From the NCBI GenBank assembly GCA_964448115.1, contig CAYUVA010000005.1, forward strand, positions 52,465 through 116,464: a stretch of 64,000 nt of DNA, read 5' to 3'. The notes beneath the pieces are model-generated. The model ran no database searches. It had not been told where the DNA came from and was given only the letters and a program-made list of their open reading frames with translations. Shown piece after piece: positions 28,522 to 37,388 of the stretch. The stretch's first letter is position 1. Each line of letters opens with the position of its first letter. The DNA comes from CAYUVA01 sp964448115 [NCBI: uncultured bacterium]. Lineage in GTDB: Bacteria; CAYUVA01. The position numbers were made by a program, and so were the translations under genes.

Positions 28522-29618
28522 TGCTTATAGAAGATTTTCTTGAGCTTCTCCCTCAATCCTCGATTCATCAGCACCTGTCCGGAGTTGCATATATTGCAAT
28601 AGCTGGGGAATCTGTGCTCAAGAAGCATATTTCGTATATTCTCGAAAAAGCTCCCGTACCATGCCTCAGCCAGGGGCATCTGCCTAATGTTGGGTGCAGC
28701 GGCATCATCGAAGATGCAGCAGGGACCGACGCTTCCATCCGGCTTTATTACCAGGTGATAGAAAGGCTCGTAGCAGGGCAATCCAAGGAAACCAGCTCGA
28801 GGATCCCCTTCCTTCTTCAGGATACTGATCATATTATTAGACTGCTCTATGAGCGGATGATCGATAAATGCCCTGGCGTTGGTGTAAACATTAAGCTCTT
28901 TTGCTCTTTCATCTGCCAGGCAAGCTAATTCATCGAGTTGCTGGTGAAGATTATCGGTTATCTTGAGTTTCTCGCCCATTGCGGAATGGACGGTGAGAGG
29001 CTCGAAGCTGACTATCTGGACTCCCATCTTATGGGCAAATTCGATGATGTTAGTCATTCGGGGCATGTTCACCCTGGAGAGCACGATGTTGAACTGCATC
29101 AGCGGCTTTGGAGAACCCAAGGCTCCCTTGAACCTTTGGATATTTTCAAGGAATTCCACGATGCGCTTGAAGCTACCTTTCATTCCTCTCAGGTAATCGA
29201 CCGTATCGGGATTATCTCCATCTATACTTACTACAACCTTGTCCCAGCCTATGGACACCAGGGTTTTGGCATCCTGCTGGTCAAACAAGGTCGCATTGGT
29301 GGTGATAGAGCCTTGCATGTTTAGTTGCTTTATTCTCCTTAGAAGCTCCATGCTCCTTTTTTTGAAGAACATCGGTTCTCCGCCACCGGTAACCATCCAG
29401 TGCTTTACGCCTAGCTCGGCTGCCTCATCGACTAGCGAAAGATAGCGTGTCATCGGTACCTCGATCGAATAGTCGATATTCGGGTATGCTCTTAGCCAGC
29501 ACGAGAGGCAGCGTAGATTACAACGGTTGGTAGGGTTGATGTCGATTACTACCGGTCCTGGGGCTTCTCCTTTGTACCACCATACAAGGCAATCCATTAT
29601 GTCATTCTCGATCTCCAT
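28515..29618 (-). CDS. Radical SAM protein with SPASM-like C-terminus (second of three)
   Basis: 367 residues. Cluster motif NRCNLRCLSCWLRA (CX3CX2C), followed by VTGGGEPMFFKKRS, SITTNATLFD and VVSIDGDNPDTVDYLRG. The C-terminus has GPCCIFDD, AEAWYG and YCNICNSG, as in SPASM-type proteins that bind an auxiliary cluster. It starts 2 bases after the first radical SAM gene and overlaps the third, so all three are one operon. It is clearly paralogous to the third gene. Function unknown; the shared short signature EAWYG/EIWYG before the last cysteine pair suggests both act on similar substrates. Confidence 0.86.
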   Translation of the reverse strand: MEIENDIMDCLVWWYKGEAPGPVVIDINPTNRCNLRCLSCWLRAYPNIDYSIEVPMTRYLSLVDEAAELGVKHWMVTGGGEPMFFKKRSMELLRRIKQLNMQGSITTNATLFDQQDAKTLVSIGWDKVVVSIDGDNPDTVDYLRGMKGSFKRIVEFLENIQRFKGALGSPKPLMQFNIVLSRVNMPRMTNIIEFAHKMGVQIVSFEPLTVHSAMGEKLKITDNLHQQLDELACLADERAKELNVYTNARAFIDHPLIEQSNNMISILKKEGDPRAGFLGLPCYEPFYHLVIKPDGSVGPCCIFDDAAAPNIRQMPLAEAWYGSFFENIRNMLLEHRFPSYCNICNSGQVLMNRGLREKLKKIFYKQW

Positions 29619-29620
29619 CT

Positions 29621-30505
29621 TTACCTAAAAAAAATAATGCTCGCTATTTTCGCAAGCAGTGGAAAGCTCAATCTAAGGTTATACTTGAAGATATTTAAAC
29701 GATTGGAAGCCAGGAAAAACCTCTCACTGGTACAGATGCAGTCCTTGCTTGTGCACAAGATAGGCTTTTTGGCAGGCTCGAAAACGCCCTCATATAGGTT
29801 GCCGAAAACTTGGTCGATTGTTGCACAGCGCATTATTTCACCGTTGGAAGCGATCCTGAAGTAACGATTACCAGCGAGACATAACCTAGGTTGGAACTCC
29901 CTTGATTTCGTATCGCTTTTGTGGCTATTAGCCTTATATACTTCCCTGAATTCTGACTTCATATAATTTTTTTTATCTGTTTTTCTAGGTGGTGTGGAGT
30001 ATTCCAGCAGGGATAAAGGAATATTTTTTTCTCTAAGCATTACCTTTAACCTTTCATAAAGTGCATGATTTTGATCAATATCCACGATTGCTGCTGCCAC
30101 CTGGAAGCCATTATGTTGAAGCTGTAACAGTTTGCCTGCAAAATCGCTCACCTCAGGGAATTGAGGGTGAAATGATGCGAAGATCCTTATATTACGGCGC
30201 TTTTTTATCCCTTCCATCATACCAGGGTCAAAAGAAAGGTTGGTGCAGATATTTACTACGCTGAAAGCACTTATCCCTTCCAGGATTTCAAAGAAGCCAG
30301 GGTATGTAGTCGGTTCGCCACCGGAGATATCGATGTAAGGAGTTCCATAGTTTTCGCTGATCCATTTCCAGGAATTGATGATGCTGCCATGATCCAGATA
30401 GATATTTCCATCAGCAAGGCTCTTCCACTCGCCTGCGTGGAAACAATACTCGCATCTGTAATTGCAGGCTAAGTGTATGTCCCAGGAAAACCAATACTTA
30501 ATCAT
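29621..30505 (-). CDS. Radical SAM protein, small version (first of three)
   Basis: 294 residues. Cluster motif LACNYRCEYCFHAGEW (CX3CX2C) lies very near the N-terminus, then IDISGGEPTTYPGF and NICTNLSFDPGM. The C-terminal part has RLCLAGNRYFRIASNGEIMRC and later STSKDCICTSE-like cysteines, which could bind a second cluster. It differs from its two neighbours in length and in N-terminal layout. AGAG precedes the ATG. It is divergent from glnA, with 128 bases between the two start codons. Confidence 0.83.
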   Translation of the reverse strand: MIKYWFSWDIHLACNYRCEYCFHAGEWKSLADGNIYLDHGSIINSWKWISENYGTPYIDISGGEPTTYPGFFEILEGISAFSVVNICTNLSFDPGMMEGIKKRRNIRIFASFHPQFPEVSDFAGKLLQLQHNGFQVAAAIVDIDQNHALYERLKVMLREKNIPLSLLEYSTPPRKTDKKNYMKSEFREVYKANSHKSDTKSREFQPRLCLAGNRYFRIASNGEIMRCATIDQVFGNLYEGVFEPAKKPILCTSKDCICTSERFFLASNRLNIFKYNLRLSFPLLAKIASIIFFR

Positions 30506-30571
30506 ACTCTCTTAACACTAGTGATAATAAAGATTGAACAAAAATGGAATAGCAAACATGGGCATAATGCG

Positions 30572-30600
30572 TTGACATTTTGACCCTGCTTAAGTATTTT
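30572..30600 (+). promoter_or_regulatory. sigma-70-type promoter of the glnA-gatE operon
   Basis: TTGACA (30572-30577), 17 bases, TATTTT (30595-30600). The -35 is perfect, the -10 matches 4 of 6. It lies 33 bases before the glnA ATG at 30634, supporting that start and not an in-frame upstream one at 30580, which falls within the promoter. Confidence 0.6.
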
Positions 30601-30633
30601 TATCATGCTAAAATTTATAAGGAGACAGATACA

Positions 30634-32046
30634 ATGTTCAAGAACCTACAGGAAGCCAAGAGATTCATACAGGATAATGAGATCGAATTCATCAACCTGA
30701 AGATAATCGATCTGTCAGGCAGAATGAGACAGGTTACGGTTCCATCAGGAAAGCTGGACAGTTATCTGATGAAGAATGGTGTCGGCTTCGATGGCTCTAA
30801 CTATCACTACCTTGCCACCGAAGATAGTGATATGCTTTGTATTCCGCTGCTTCAAAGCGCATTTATCGATCCGGCTGATGAATATAGACCATCGCTTTCC
30901 TTCTTCACCGAGATCTACCTGGCAGGCAAGAAACGAACTAGGTACAAGCACGATCCCCGGCATATCATGGCAAAAGCCTTCAATTATCTAACAGGAGTCG
31001 GTTTTGGCAACGAGTGCCTTTTGGGACCGGAGTTCGAGTTTTATATATTCGAGGGTGTTGAATACATAAACGATAAAAGAGGCGGGCGATACACGGTAAT
31101 AGATGTGGGTAGTGATATCCATGGTGTCAACCAGTCCTCATCGCGACCAGGAAGGGATGGAGGGTATCATGTCTCCCCGCCGGGGGATCGCCTTTATGAT
31201 ATCAGAAACGAGATAGTCGAGTGCCTGATGATGGCTAATATCCCGGTCAAATACCATCACCACGAGGTTGGAAGCAGGGGGCAAGTAGAGATCGAGCCTG
31301 AATTCATACCTTTTACATCCGCTGGCGATGCCACCGTGCTTGCCAAGTATCTTATCAGGTTAATTTGTCATCGTAACGGATTCACTGCCTGCTTCTTGCC
31401 AAAGCCTCTATATGGCGAAGCGGGCAATGGAATGCATATACACTTCCTGATGTATAAAGATAAGATGCCGGTTTTTTATGATCCCGATGGCTACTGCAAG
31501 ATGAGCATGGAGGCTATGCACTTCATCGGCGGACTGCTTACACACGCCAAGAGCCTTTGTGCCTTTACCAATCCAACTACAAACTCCTATAAGCGTCTGG
31601 TTCCTGGACATGAGGCACCAACCGCTATCGTATTGGGCAAGGGGAATCGCAACGCCATGATCCGTATCCCCACCTATGTGATGGAGCCTAAGCAGGTGCG
31701 CTTCGAGTTCAGACCCTCTGATGCGACCTGCAATCCATATTTTGCTTATGCAGCTCTTTTAATGGCTGGAATAGATGGGATGAAGAAACAGATCGATCCT
31801 AGAGATATGGGCAAGGGGTACTTCTATGATGCAGCCGGCGATGATAAAGCGCACTTCGAGTCTCTCCCTGATACGCTGGAGCATGCGCTCGATGCCTTGC
31901 GGCAGGATCACGACTATCTTCTTCAGGGCGGCGTTTTCAACGAGGAGCTTATCGAGTTCTGGATCCATAAAAAGAAGATATGCGAGCTGGAGCCGATAAG
32001 TAAAATGCCCTCTGCAATCGAGTATGAACTTTACTATGACCTCTGA
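30634..32046 (+). CDS. glnA: Glutamine synthetase, type I
   Basis: 470 residues from the ATG at 30634; AAGGAG stands 9 bases before it. Active-site motifs are present: GFDGSNYH near the N-terminus, GPEFEFYIF, HHHEVGSRGQVEIE, GNGMHIHFLM, TNPTTNSYKRLVPG (ATP and metal sites) and RFEFRPSDATCNPY (glutamate site). It makes glutamine from glutamate, ammonia and ATP. A Tyr-adenylylation segment of the E. coli kind is not evident, so control is more likely by feedback or transcription. The next gene, gatE, encodes part of a glutamine-using enzyme and starts 20 bases downstream. Confidence 0.95.
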   Translation: MFKNLQEAKRFIQDNEIEFINLKIIDLSGRMRQVTVPSGKLDSYLMKNGVGFDGSNYHYLATEDSDMLCIPLLQSAFIDPADEYRPSLSFFTEIYLAGKKRTRYKHDPRHIMAKAFNYLTGVGFGNECLLGPEFEFYIFEGVEYINDKRGGRYTVIDVGSDIHGVNQSSSRPGRDGGYHVSPPGDRLYDIRNEIVECLMMANIPVKYHHHEVGSRGQVEIEPEFIPFTSAGDATVLAKYLIRLICHRNGFTACFLPKPLYGEAGNGMHIHFLMYKDKMPVFYDPDGYCKMSMEAMHFIGGLLTHAKSLCAFTNPTTNSYKRLVPGHEAPTAIVLGKGNRNAMIRIPTYVMEPKQVRFEFRPSDATCNPYFAYAALLMAGIDGMKKQIDPRDMGKGYFYDAAGDDKAHFESLPDTLEHALDALRQDHDYLLQGGVFNEELIEFWIHKKKICELEPISKMPSAIEYELYYDL

Positions 32047-32066
32047 TTGTTTTAGATTACCCACCC

Positions 32067-34049
32067 ATGAAATTAGCAACCGGTTTTATCAATTCATTTA
32101 AGGCGAAAAAGCCCACACCCCACCCGGAATACTATCGTTACAGCCTGGATGACCCATTTTTCTCGGATAGCTTGGGATTGAAGTGCGGCTTGGAGATCCA
32201 TCACCAACTTGCCACCAGGGGGAAGCTGTTCTGTCGCTGCCCGGCTGGTTATGTGCACCGAGAGCCTGATGCCAAAGTAAGGAGACACATGCGACCGACC
32301 CTCTCTGAGCTGGGGGAGTATGATGGCACCGCCCTGATGGAGTTCAAGACTAAAAAAGAGGTCTATTATCATTTATATAACGATCGGGTTTGTACTTACG
32401 AGATGGATGATACACCTCCGTTTCCGATCGACAAGGAGGCGGTGCGGTACGGCATCAAGATAGCCCTCATGCTTGGCTGCCACATCGTTGACGAGATGCA
32501 CATCACCCGCAAGCAGTACCTGGACGGCAGCATCCCGACTGGCTTTCAGAGAACAGCGATAATCGGCTTGGATGGCTCCGTGCCGTATCGGGATCGAGCC
32601 ATCCGCATCAGGCAGCTCAATGTAGAGGAGGATGCCTGTCGCGAGCTGTGGGATAAGGGACATCGCATAGGCTTCAGCACGGATCGGCTCGGTATCCCGC
32701 TGGTTGAGGTCATCACCGCGCCAGATATGCACACCCCTTTGGAGCCCGGTGAGGTCGCCACTCTTCTGGGGCGACTGTTAAGGGTATCGGGTGTAGTCCG
32801 CAGGGGCATCGGTGCCGTGCGCCAGGATGTCAATGTCAGCATCAAAGGCGGCACCAGGGTGGAGATAAAGGGAGTGCCGAAGATCGAGTATATACCACGA
32901 TTGGTCTATACTGAAGCACTCCGGCAAAAGGCGCTGCTGGAGATAAAGGATGAGCTTCGGCAGAGGGCGGTCTATCCCAGGAATTACCGGGCAGAGAAGC
33001 AGGAGGTGAGCCACCTTTTTCAGAATACAAAGTGCGAGCTTCTGCGCCAGGCAATATTAAAGGGTCATTCCATCGGCGCGGTGGTTCTTTACGGGTTTGG
33101 GGGTCTGCTTAGTACCCCCACCCAGCCCGGCATCACCTTTGCCCAGGAGTTCTCCGGCAGGGTCAGGGTCATCGCCTGCCTGGATCAAAAGCCTAATTTA
33201 CTTCATTCTGATGATCCCGCAGCCTGGGGATGCCCAATAGAAGAGATCAAGGGACTTATGAAGCACTTTGCTGCCAGGCACACCGATGCCGTACTGCTAA
33301 CTTGGGGGGCTAAAGATGATGTGATTACCGCTATGGAAGAAATTCGTATCCGCGGGCTGGAGGCGGTTAAAATGGGCGTTCCTAACGAGACCCGCCAGGC
33401 ATTCTCGGATGGAACCACCGACTTCGAGCGCATACTACCCGGGCCAGATCGCATGTATCCGGACACCGATTCCCCGCCCACGGTAATCCGAAGGGAACTG
33501 GTCAACGAGATAGCAGAAAGCCTGCCTGAACCTCCCTGGAGTCGCGAACAACGATATATTGAACAACTCGCTATCTCACCCCAGATCGCATACGAGTTAT
33601 CCTTCTCCGAGCGAGCCGAGCTATTCGACCGCATCGTGCAAAAAACTAGGGCTGATCCCAGGCTGGTGGCAGTAACCCTTACCCAGACATATAGATGGTT
33701 GAAAAGAGAAGGATACCATATCGAGCGGATTGATGATGCGCAGTATCTTGAGCTGTTCAAGATGTATGAAAACGGCATCTTTGCCAAAGAAGCGATCCCC
33801 GATGTGCTGGCTAAAGTTGCCGGGGACATGAGCATCCAACAGGCGATCAGCTCCCTGCGGCTTGAACCACTGGATAGCACGGCTCTGGTAGTTCGCATAA
33901 AGGATATACTCAACGATAATCGTAAGTTATTATCTGCTATTGATGACAACGAAAAGAGATTTAACTTCGCCATGGGCTTGATAATGGAAGAGCTACGCGG
34001 ACATGCTGATGGTGGGCAGATAGCAAAGATAGTACGGGATATACTTTAG
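32067..34049 (+). CDS. gatE: Glu-tRNA(Gln) amidotransferase subunit E, archaeal type
   Basis: 660 residues, close to archaeal GatE length. GatB/E catalytic-core motifs: LGLKCGLEIHHQLATRGKLFC, FKTKKEVYYHLYNDRVCTYE, GSIPTGFQRTAIIGLDG, NVEEDAC and RIGIPLVEVITAPDM-like (DRLGIPLVEV). Residues about 345-475 form the GAD insertion shared with bacterial AspRS, which distinguishes GatE from GatB: LYGFGGLLSTPTQPGITFAQE and GPDRMYPDTDSPP. The C-terminus (about 560-660) is the helical and YqeY-like tail that contacts tRNA. GatDE converts Glu-tRNA(Gln) to Gln-tRNA(Gln). The partner GatD asparaginase-like subunit is not in the window. The position after glnA fits glutamine use. Confidence 0.93.
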   Translation: MKLATGFINSFKAKKPTPHPEYYRYSLDDPFFSDSLGLKCGLEIHHQLATRGKLFCRCPAGYVHREPDAKVRRHMRPTLSELGEYDGTALMEFKTKKEVYYHLYNDRVCTYEMDDTPPFPIDKEAVRYGIKIALMLGCHIVDEMHITRKQYLDGSIPTGFQRTAIIGLDGSVPYRDRAIRIRQLNVEEDACRELWDKGHRIGFSTDRLGIPLVEVITAPDMHTPLEPGEVATLLGRLLRVSGVVRRGIGAVRQDVNVSIKGGTRVEIKGVPKIEYIPRLVYTEALRQKALLEIKDELRQRAVYPRNYRAEKQEVSHLFQNTKCELLRQAILKGHSIGAVVLYGFGGLLSTPTQPGITFAQEFSGRVRVIACLDQKPNLLHSDDPAAWGCPIEEIKGLMKHFAARHTDAVLLTWGAKDDVITAMEEIRIRGLEAVKMGVPNETRQAFSDGTTDFERILPGPDRMYPDTDSPPTVIRRELVNEIAESLPEPPWSREQRYIEQLAISPQIAYELSFSERAELFDRIVQKTRADPRLVAVTLTQTYRWLKREGYHIERIDDAQYLELFKMYENGIFAKEAIPDVLAKVAGDMSIQQAISSLRLEPLDSTALVVRIKDILNDNRKLLSAIDDNEKRFNFAMGLIMEELRGHADGGQIAKIVRDIL

Positions 34050-34072
34050 ATAACCCAACAACAATCCATACT

Positions 34073-35227
34073 TTGGAGAAATTAAGCTACGAACTTGGTC
34101 CGATAAGGCCTCCTAGCGAGGCAGTAAGCCTTTTGATTCGGCTCACTCGCAACTGTCCCTGGAACAAGTGTGCCTTTTGCCCGGTCTATAAGGGGCAAGA
34201 TTTTTCGCTACGAACTGTCGATGAGATCAAAAGGGATATCGATAACATAAAGAAGATAAGCGATCTGCTAAAGGAGTCCTCGTGGCAACTGGGCTATGGT
34301 GGTTTGGTTTCCACTGATCTTGCCTACGAAACGAGCTGCCTTTATCCGGATAAAGTGGATCTCAACTCAGCGGTTGCAGTTGCGCTCTGGATGGCTAACG
34401 GTCCTTGTGAAGTCTTTTTTCAGGATGCCAATAGCCTGGTGATGAAGACAGATGATCTCATCGAGGTACTGCGCTATCTCAAGACCGTTTTTCCTGAAGT
34501 CCTGCGCATAACTAGTTATGCAAGGGCACACACGGTCGCGCACAAGAGACTTGATGACTTGATTAGGCTAAAAGAGGCAGGTTTGAATAGAATCCATATA
34601 GGTTTGGAGAGCGGCAGCGACCAGGTGCTCTCCATGATGTGCAAGGGTGCAACCGCTCAGCAGCAGGTAGAGGCGGGAATGAAGGTCAGAGTTGCCGGGA
34701 TCGAGCTATCCGAATATATCATGCCCGGTTTGGGTGGAAAGCTGCTTAGCGATGAAAACGCCACCGAGACTGCCAGGGTGCTGAACAAGATAAATCCACA
34801 TTTCATCAGGATTCGCTCCTTTGTGCCTTTACCTCATACCCCGGTTCAGGAGCTGATCGAGAATAATCAGCTAATCTTGCTTGGCGAGGATGATGTCGTG
34901 CGCGAGATCCGCAGTATTATCGAACAGCTTGAGGACATAAACAGCTTTGTCTATAGCGACCATATTATGAATCTACTGGAGAGAGTGGAAGGAAAACTCC
35001 CTGGTGACAAGGAAAAGATGATATCTGTAATCGACGAATATCTATCATTGCCTGAGGATCAACGCCATCTGTTCAAGGTAGGAAGAAGACTGGGATACTA
35101 CAGGGATATCAATGACAGGCGATATACCGGTTATCCTGTCAACATCCATAAGGTGTTAAAGATGATCAAGCAACAATACGGCGATATAGATACAGGCATT
35201 CGTGAGATACTGGCGCGATATATTTGA
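34073..35227 (+). CDS. Radical SAM protein with CX4CX2C-type cluster motif
   Basis: 384 residues if the TTG at 34073 is the start; no ATG occurs before the cluster motif, and the ribosome site is weak. The cluster ligands are in RNCPWNKCAFCPVYKG, CX4CX2C, a spacing variant seen in a known COG1032-like subgroup with the NCPWN signature. The barrel continues with ITSYARAHTVAHKRLDD, IHIGLESGSDQVL and ELSEYIMPGLGG. The role of this subgroup is not established. It lies 23 bases after gatE and its stop overlaps the region of the next start, so it belongs to the glnA-gatE transcript. Confidence 0.82.
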   Translation: MEKLSYELGPIRPPSEAVSLLIRLTRNCPWNKCAFCPVYKGQDFSLRTVDEIKRDIDNIKKISDLLKESSWQLGYGGLVSTDLAYETSCLYPDKVDLNSAVAVALWMANGPCEVFFQDANSLVMKTDDLIEVLRYLKTVFPEVLRITSYARAHTVAHKRLDDLIRLKEAGLNRIHIGLESGSDQVLSMMCKGATAQQQVEAGMKVRVAGIELSEYIMPGLGGKLLSDENATETARVLNKINPHFIRIRSFVPLPHTPVQELIENNQLILLGEDDVVREIRSIIEQLEDINSFVYSDHIMNLLERVEGKLPGDKEKMISVIDEYLSLPEDQRHLFKVGRRLGYYRDINDRRYTGYPVNIHKVLKMIKQQYGDIDTGIREILARYI

Positions 35228-35235
35228 GTGAAAAA

Positions 35236-36243
35236 ATGATGAATAGATCAACTATAAAACTTGCTTTATGCATTGGTGCTATATTGCTTTTTTCGCGGTA
35301 TCTAAGCGCCATTGCTATCGAGATACCCGCATTTTCTGAGATGCACTACGACTTCAACGCCGTGGTCGCTGATAAAACACTGGTGCATGAGGGTATGTTC
35401 TATAGGTTCAAGGATGAAATACTGGTTCAAAAGACCCCGCTGCCCGATGTTAACGAGCTTATCAGCAGCCCTCACTTCCTTGCTCCCTACTACAAAGGCG
35501 AGGTTGAGCACTTGCTCGGAAAGGCGTCTTACACTTATAAGATGGTGCTTGAAGGGGATGGCTTGACACACCATTTTGAGATCCTTTTTTATCCCCGGGT
35601 AGCTATCGCCTTCAAGGAAAATCTCCTGTTCTGCGTTCGTTCTGAGGGCGCTGCCCAGGTGATGCTCGAACACCCCCCATATCTGTACGAAGCCAACCTC
35701 GATGTTGCCATAAGGCTCTTCGGCTCATATTGTCCACTTGATAAGCAAGAATTTGCACGCCTAAGCGGCGAGTTGGCTCCCGATGACCTGGATTCATTCT
35801 ATCGCTTTGATAAGCTCCTGGCAGGCGCTAAAGGTGAAAAGATACTTCTTGCCCGATATAACATGGAGCCACTGATTGATGTCAAGCAGGCGGGCATGCT
35901 TGTAACCAATAGGTTGATCAGGGAGCATCTGGGCGAGCCTGGGTTAGAGCACAAATTAGGTAGTAAGCACAAGCAATTCATTCTTTGGCTTTATGGCACG
36001 GTGGGTATCCTGTTAGATGGCCATGGAATAGCGATAGCCATCGGCAACCTGGAGCTTAGGGAGCTTTTCAGGAATAAGCCAACCTTACTTATTGGCGCAC
36101 CATACAACATAATGGAGCCGATATTAGGGGTTATTAAAGGCAGGGATGTAATGGAGGATATACAGCGCATCAATTTCGAGGGCTTGAGGGTGCTGGTCAG
36201 GGACAATACCATCATCGAGGCTGTCCTGGTGAAACCCCAATAA
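35236..36243 (+). CDS. Hypothetical secreted protein of the glnA-gatE operon
   Basis: 335 residues from the ATG at 35236 (a second ATG follows at 35239). Residues about 6-27 are a hydrophobic signal or anchor segment (KLALCIGAILLFSRYLSAIA). The rest is a mixed alpha/beta soluble protein with two repeated-looking parts. Each contains a stretch like YYKGEVEHLLGKASYTYKM or EHLGEPGLEHKLGSKHKQF, a hydrophobic strand and an ILFYPRVAI-type strand; the pattern recalls SmpA/BamE-like hairpins that begin with a D-x2-LG-x-P motif (GEP, GAP), but this is weak. I do not recognise a family. It is the last gene of the operon and converges on the GTPase gene with 6 bases between stops. Confidence 0.65.
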   Translation: MMNRSTIKLALCIGAILLFSRYLSAIAIEIPAFSEMHYDFNAVVADKTLVHEGMFYRFKDEILVQKTPLPDVNELISSPHFLAPYYKGEVEHLLGKASYTYKMVLEGDGLTHHFEILFYPRVAIAFKENLLFCVRSEGAAQVMLEHPPYLYEANLDVAIRLFGSYCPLDKQEFARLSGELAPDDLDSFYRFDKLLAGAKGEKILLARYNMEPLIDVKQAGMLVTNRLIREHLGEPGLEHKLGSKHKQFILWLYGTVGILLDGHGIAIAIGNLELRELFRNKPTLLIGAPYNIMEPILGVIKGRDVMEDIQRINFEGLRVLVRDNTIIEAVLVKPQ

Positions 36244-36249
36244 TAGCCA

Positions 36250-37242
36250 TCAGGCGACATGGAATTCTACTACATCCCCATCTTGCAGAATGTAGTCCTT
36301 GTTGACTTTTTGCCCGTCGAATTTGGCTGAACCCCATACCTTGGCGAACCTGAAGTTGGTAACGAAGTCGTTGTGTATCTCGCCGGCAAGGTCGAGTATG
36401 GTGCTCCCAGTTTTTAGCACAAACGGCTGCGACATATCCGGCGGTTTTCCAGGTTGCTTGGCGTAAAGCCTTATAACACCGAGCATCTCGTACATCCTGG
36501 TTATTATCTCCTTGATATTGTGCGTCTTTATGGTCGAGGTGGTGAATATCTCGAAGCGGGGTCCGTAAAACTCTTTAAATATATCCAGGTGCTCGATTGC
36601 CTTGTCTGAGTCATACTTCATCCCGATAAGAAGACACGGCTTGGCGCTCCAGCGCCGATCCTCAAGCTCAACCCTTTCACCAGGCTTATGTAGCTTGATG
36701 CGATGCTCCTCCATAAGATTCATGGACATGTCCACCTCATGGAGCAGATCATCGCTGCTCAGATCGATTACCAGCAGGCATCCATCAGAGATGCGTATTA
36801 GTCCATAGATCCAGTTTTCGCTGAATTCATCAGAGACCGGGGGGAGATCGACTACCTGGATCTGTACATCCTCGTGCTGCGCCATGCCAGGCTGGGGCAG
36901 TTGAGTCGTATATGGATATTCTCCCACCTTTGCATCAGCGTTGGTTAGCAGCCTAAGCAGTGAGGATTTCCCCGAATTAGGCGGTCCGACCAGAGTAAAC
37001 TGGCCAATGCCCTCCTTCTCCACCACATAAAGCTCAGCGCGCTTAGCACCGGATCTCTTAACCATCTCCTGCTTTAGCTTGGAGATGCGGCGCTTTATAT
37101 CAGCCTGCATCTTCTCGGTGCCCTTGTGCTTTGGGATGGTGGCGAGCATCTCCTGCAGGGCAACGAGCTGCTCCTGCGCAGTCTGAGCGTGGCGATACTT
37201 TTCCTCAGATTCCTTGTACTCTGGACTCAGATTCGCAGGCAT
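36250..37242 (-). CDS. DRG/Obg-like GTPase with TGS domain
   Basis: 330 residues. A charged helical N-terminus (about 1-75) is followed by a GTPase domain with G1 VGPPNSGKSSLLRLLT, G2-like EYPYTTQLPQPG and G3 VDLPP. It ends in a TGS domain (about 262-330: LKTGSTILDLAGEIHNDF, FAKVWGSAKFDG, DYILQDGDVVEFH). The layout matches the DRG branch common to archaea and eukaryotes and found in some bacteria. G3 is DLPP where DTPG is usual, and G4 reads GMKYD where NKxD is expected, so guanine specificity may be altered. Such proteins associate with ribosomes. It stands alone on the minus strand. Confidence 0.87.
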   Translation of the reverse strand: MPANLSPEYKESEEKYRHAQTAQEQLVALQEMLATIPKHKGTEKMQADIKRRISKLKQEMVKRSGAKRAELYVVEKEGIGQFTLVGPPNSGKSSLLRLLTNADAKVGEYPYTTQLPQPGMAQHEDVQIQVVDLPPVSDEFSENWIYGLIRISDGCLLVIDLSSDDLLHEVDMSMNLMEEHRIKLHKPGERVELEDRRWSAKPCLLIGMKYDSDKAIEHLDIFKEFYGPRFEIFTTSTIKTHNIKEIITRMYEMLGVIRLYAKQPGKPPDMSQPFVLKTGSTILDLAGEIHNDFVTNFRFAKVWGSAKFDGQKVNKDYILQDGDVVEFHVA

Positions 37243-37329
37243 TGCAAAGGATTAATAGGCTTTAGTCTTCAATCTTTAGTCTTTGCTAAAGAATGGAGAT
37301 CACCTTTTTTTAATATTATACTACCAGAA

Positions 37330-37362
37330 AAGCAGGCTCACCTTGTTTGCGGGAGCCTGCTT
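37330..37362 (-). terminator. Hairpin terminator after the large secreted protein gene
   Basis: A 10-base-pair stem (AAGCAGGCTC pairing with GAGCCTGCTT) encloses a 13-base loop. It starts 27 bases after the stop at 37389. On the minus strand it is followed by TTTCTGG, a weak U tract. Confidence 0.6.
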
Positions 37363-37388
37363 AATACTCGTTGTTTTATTCTTTCGAG

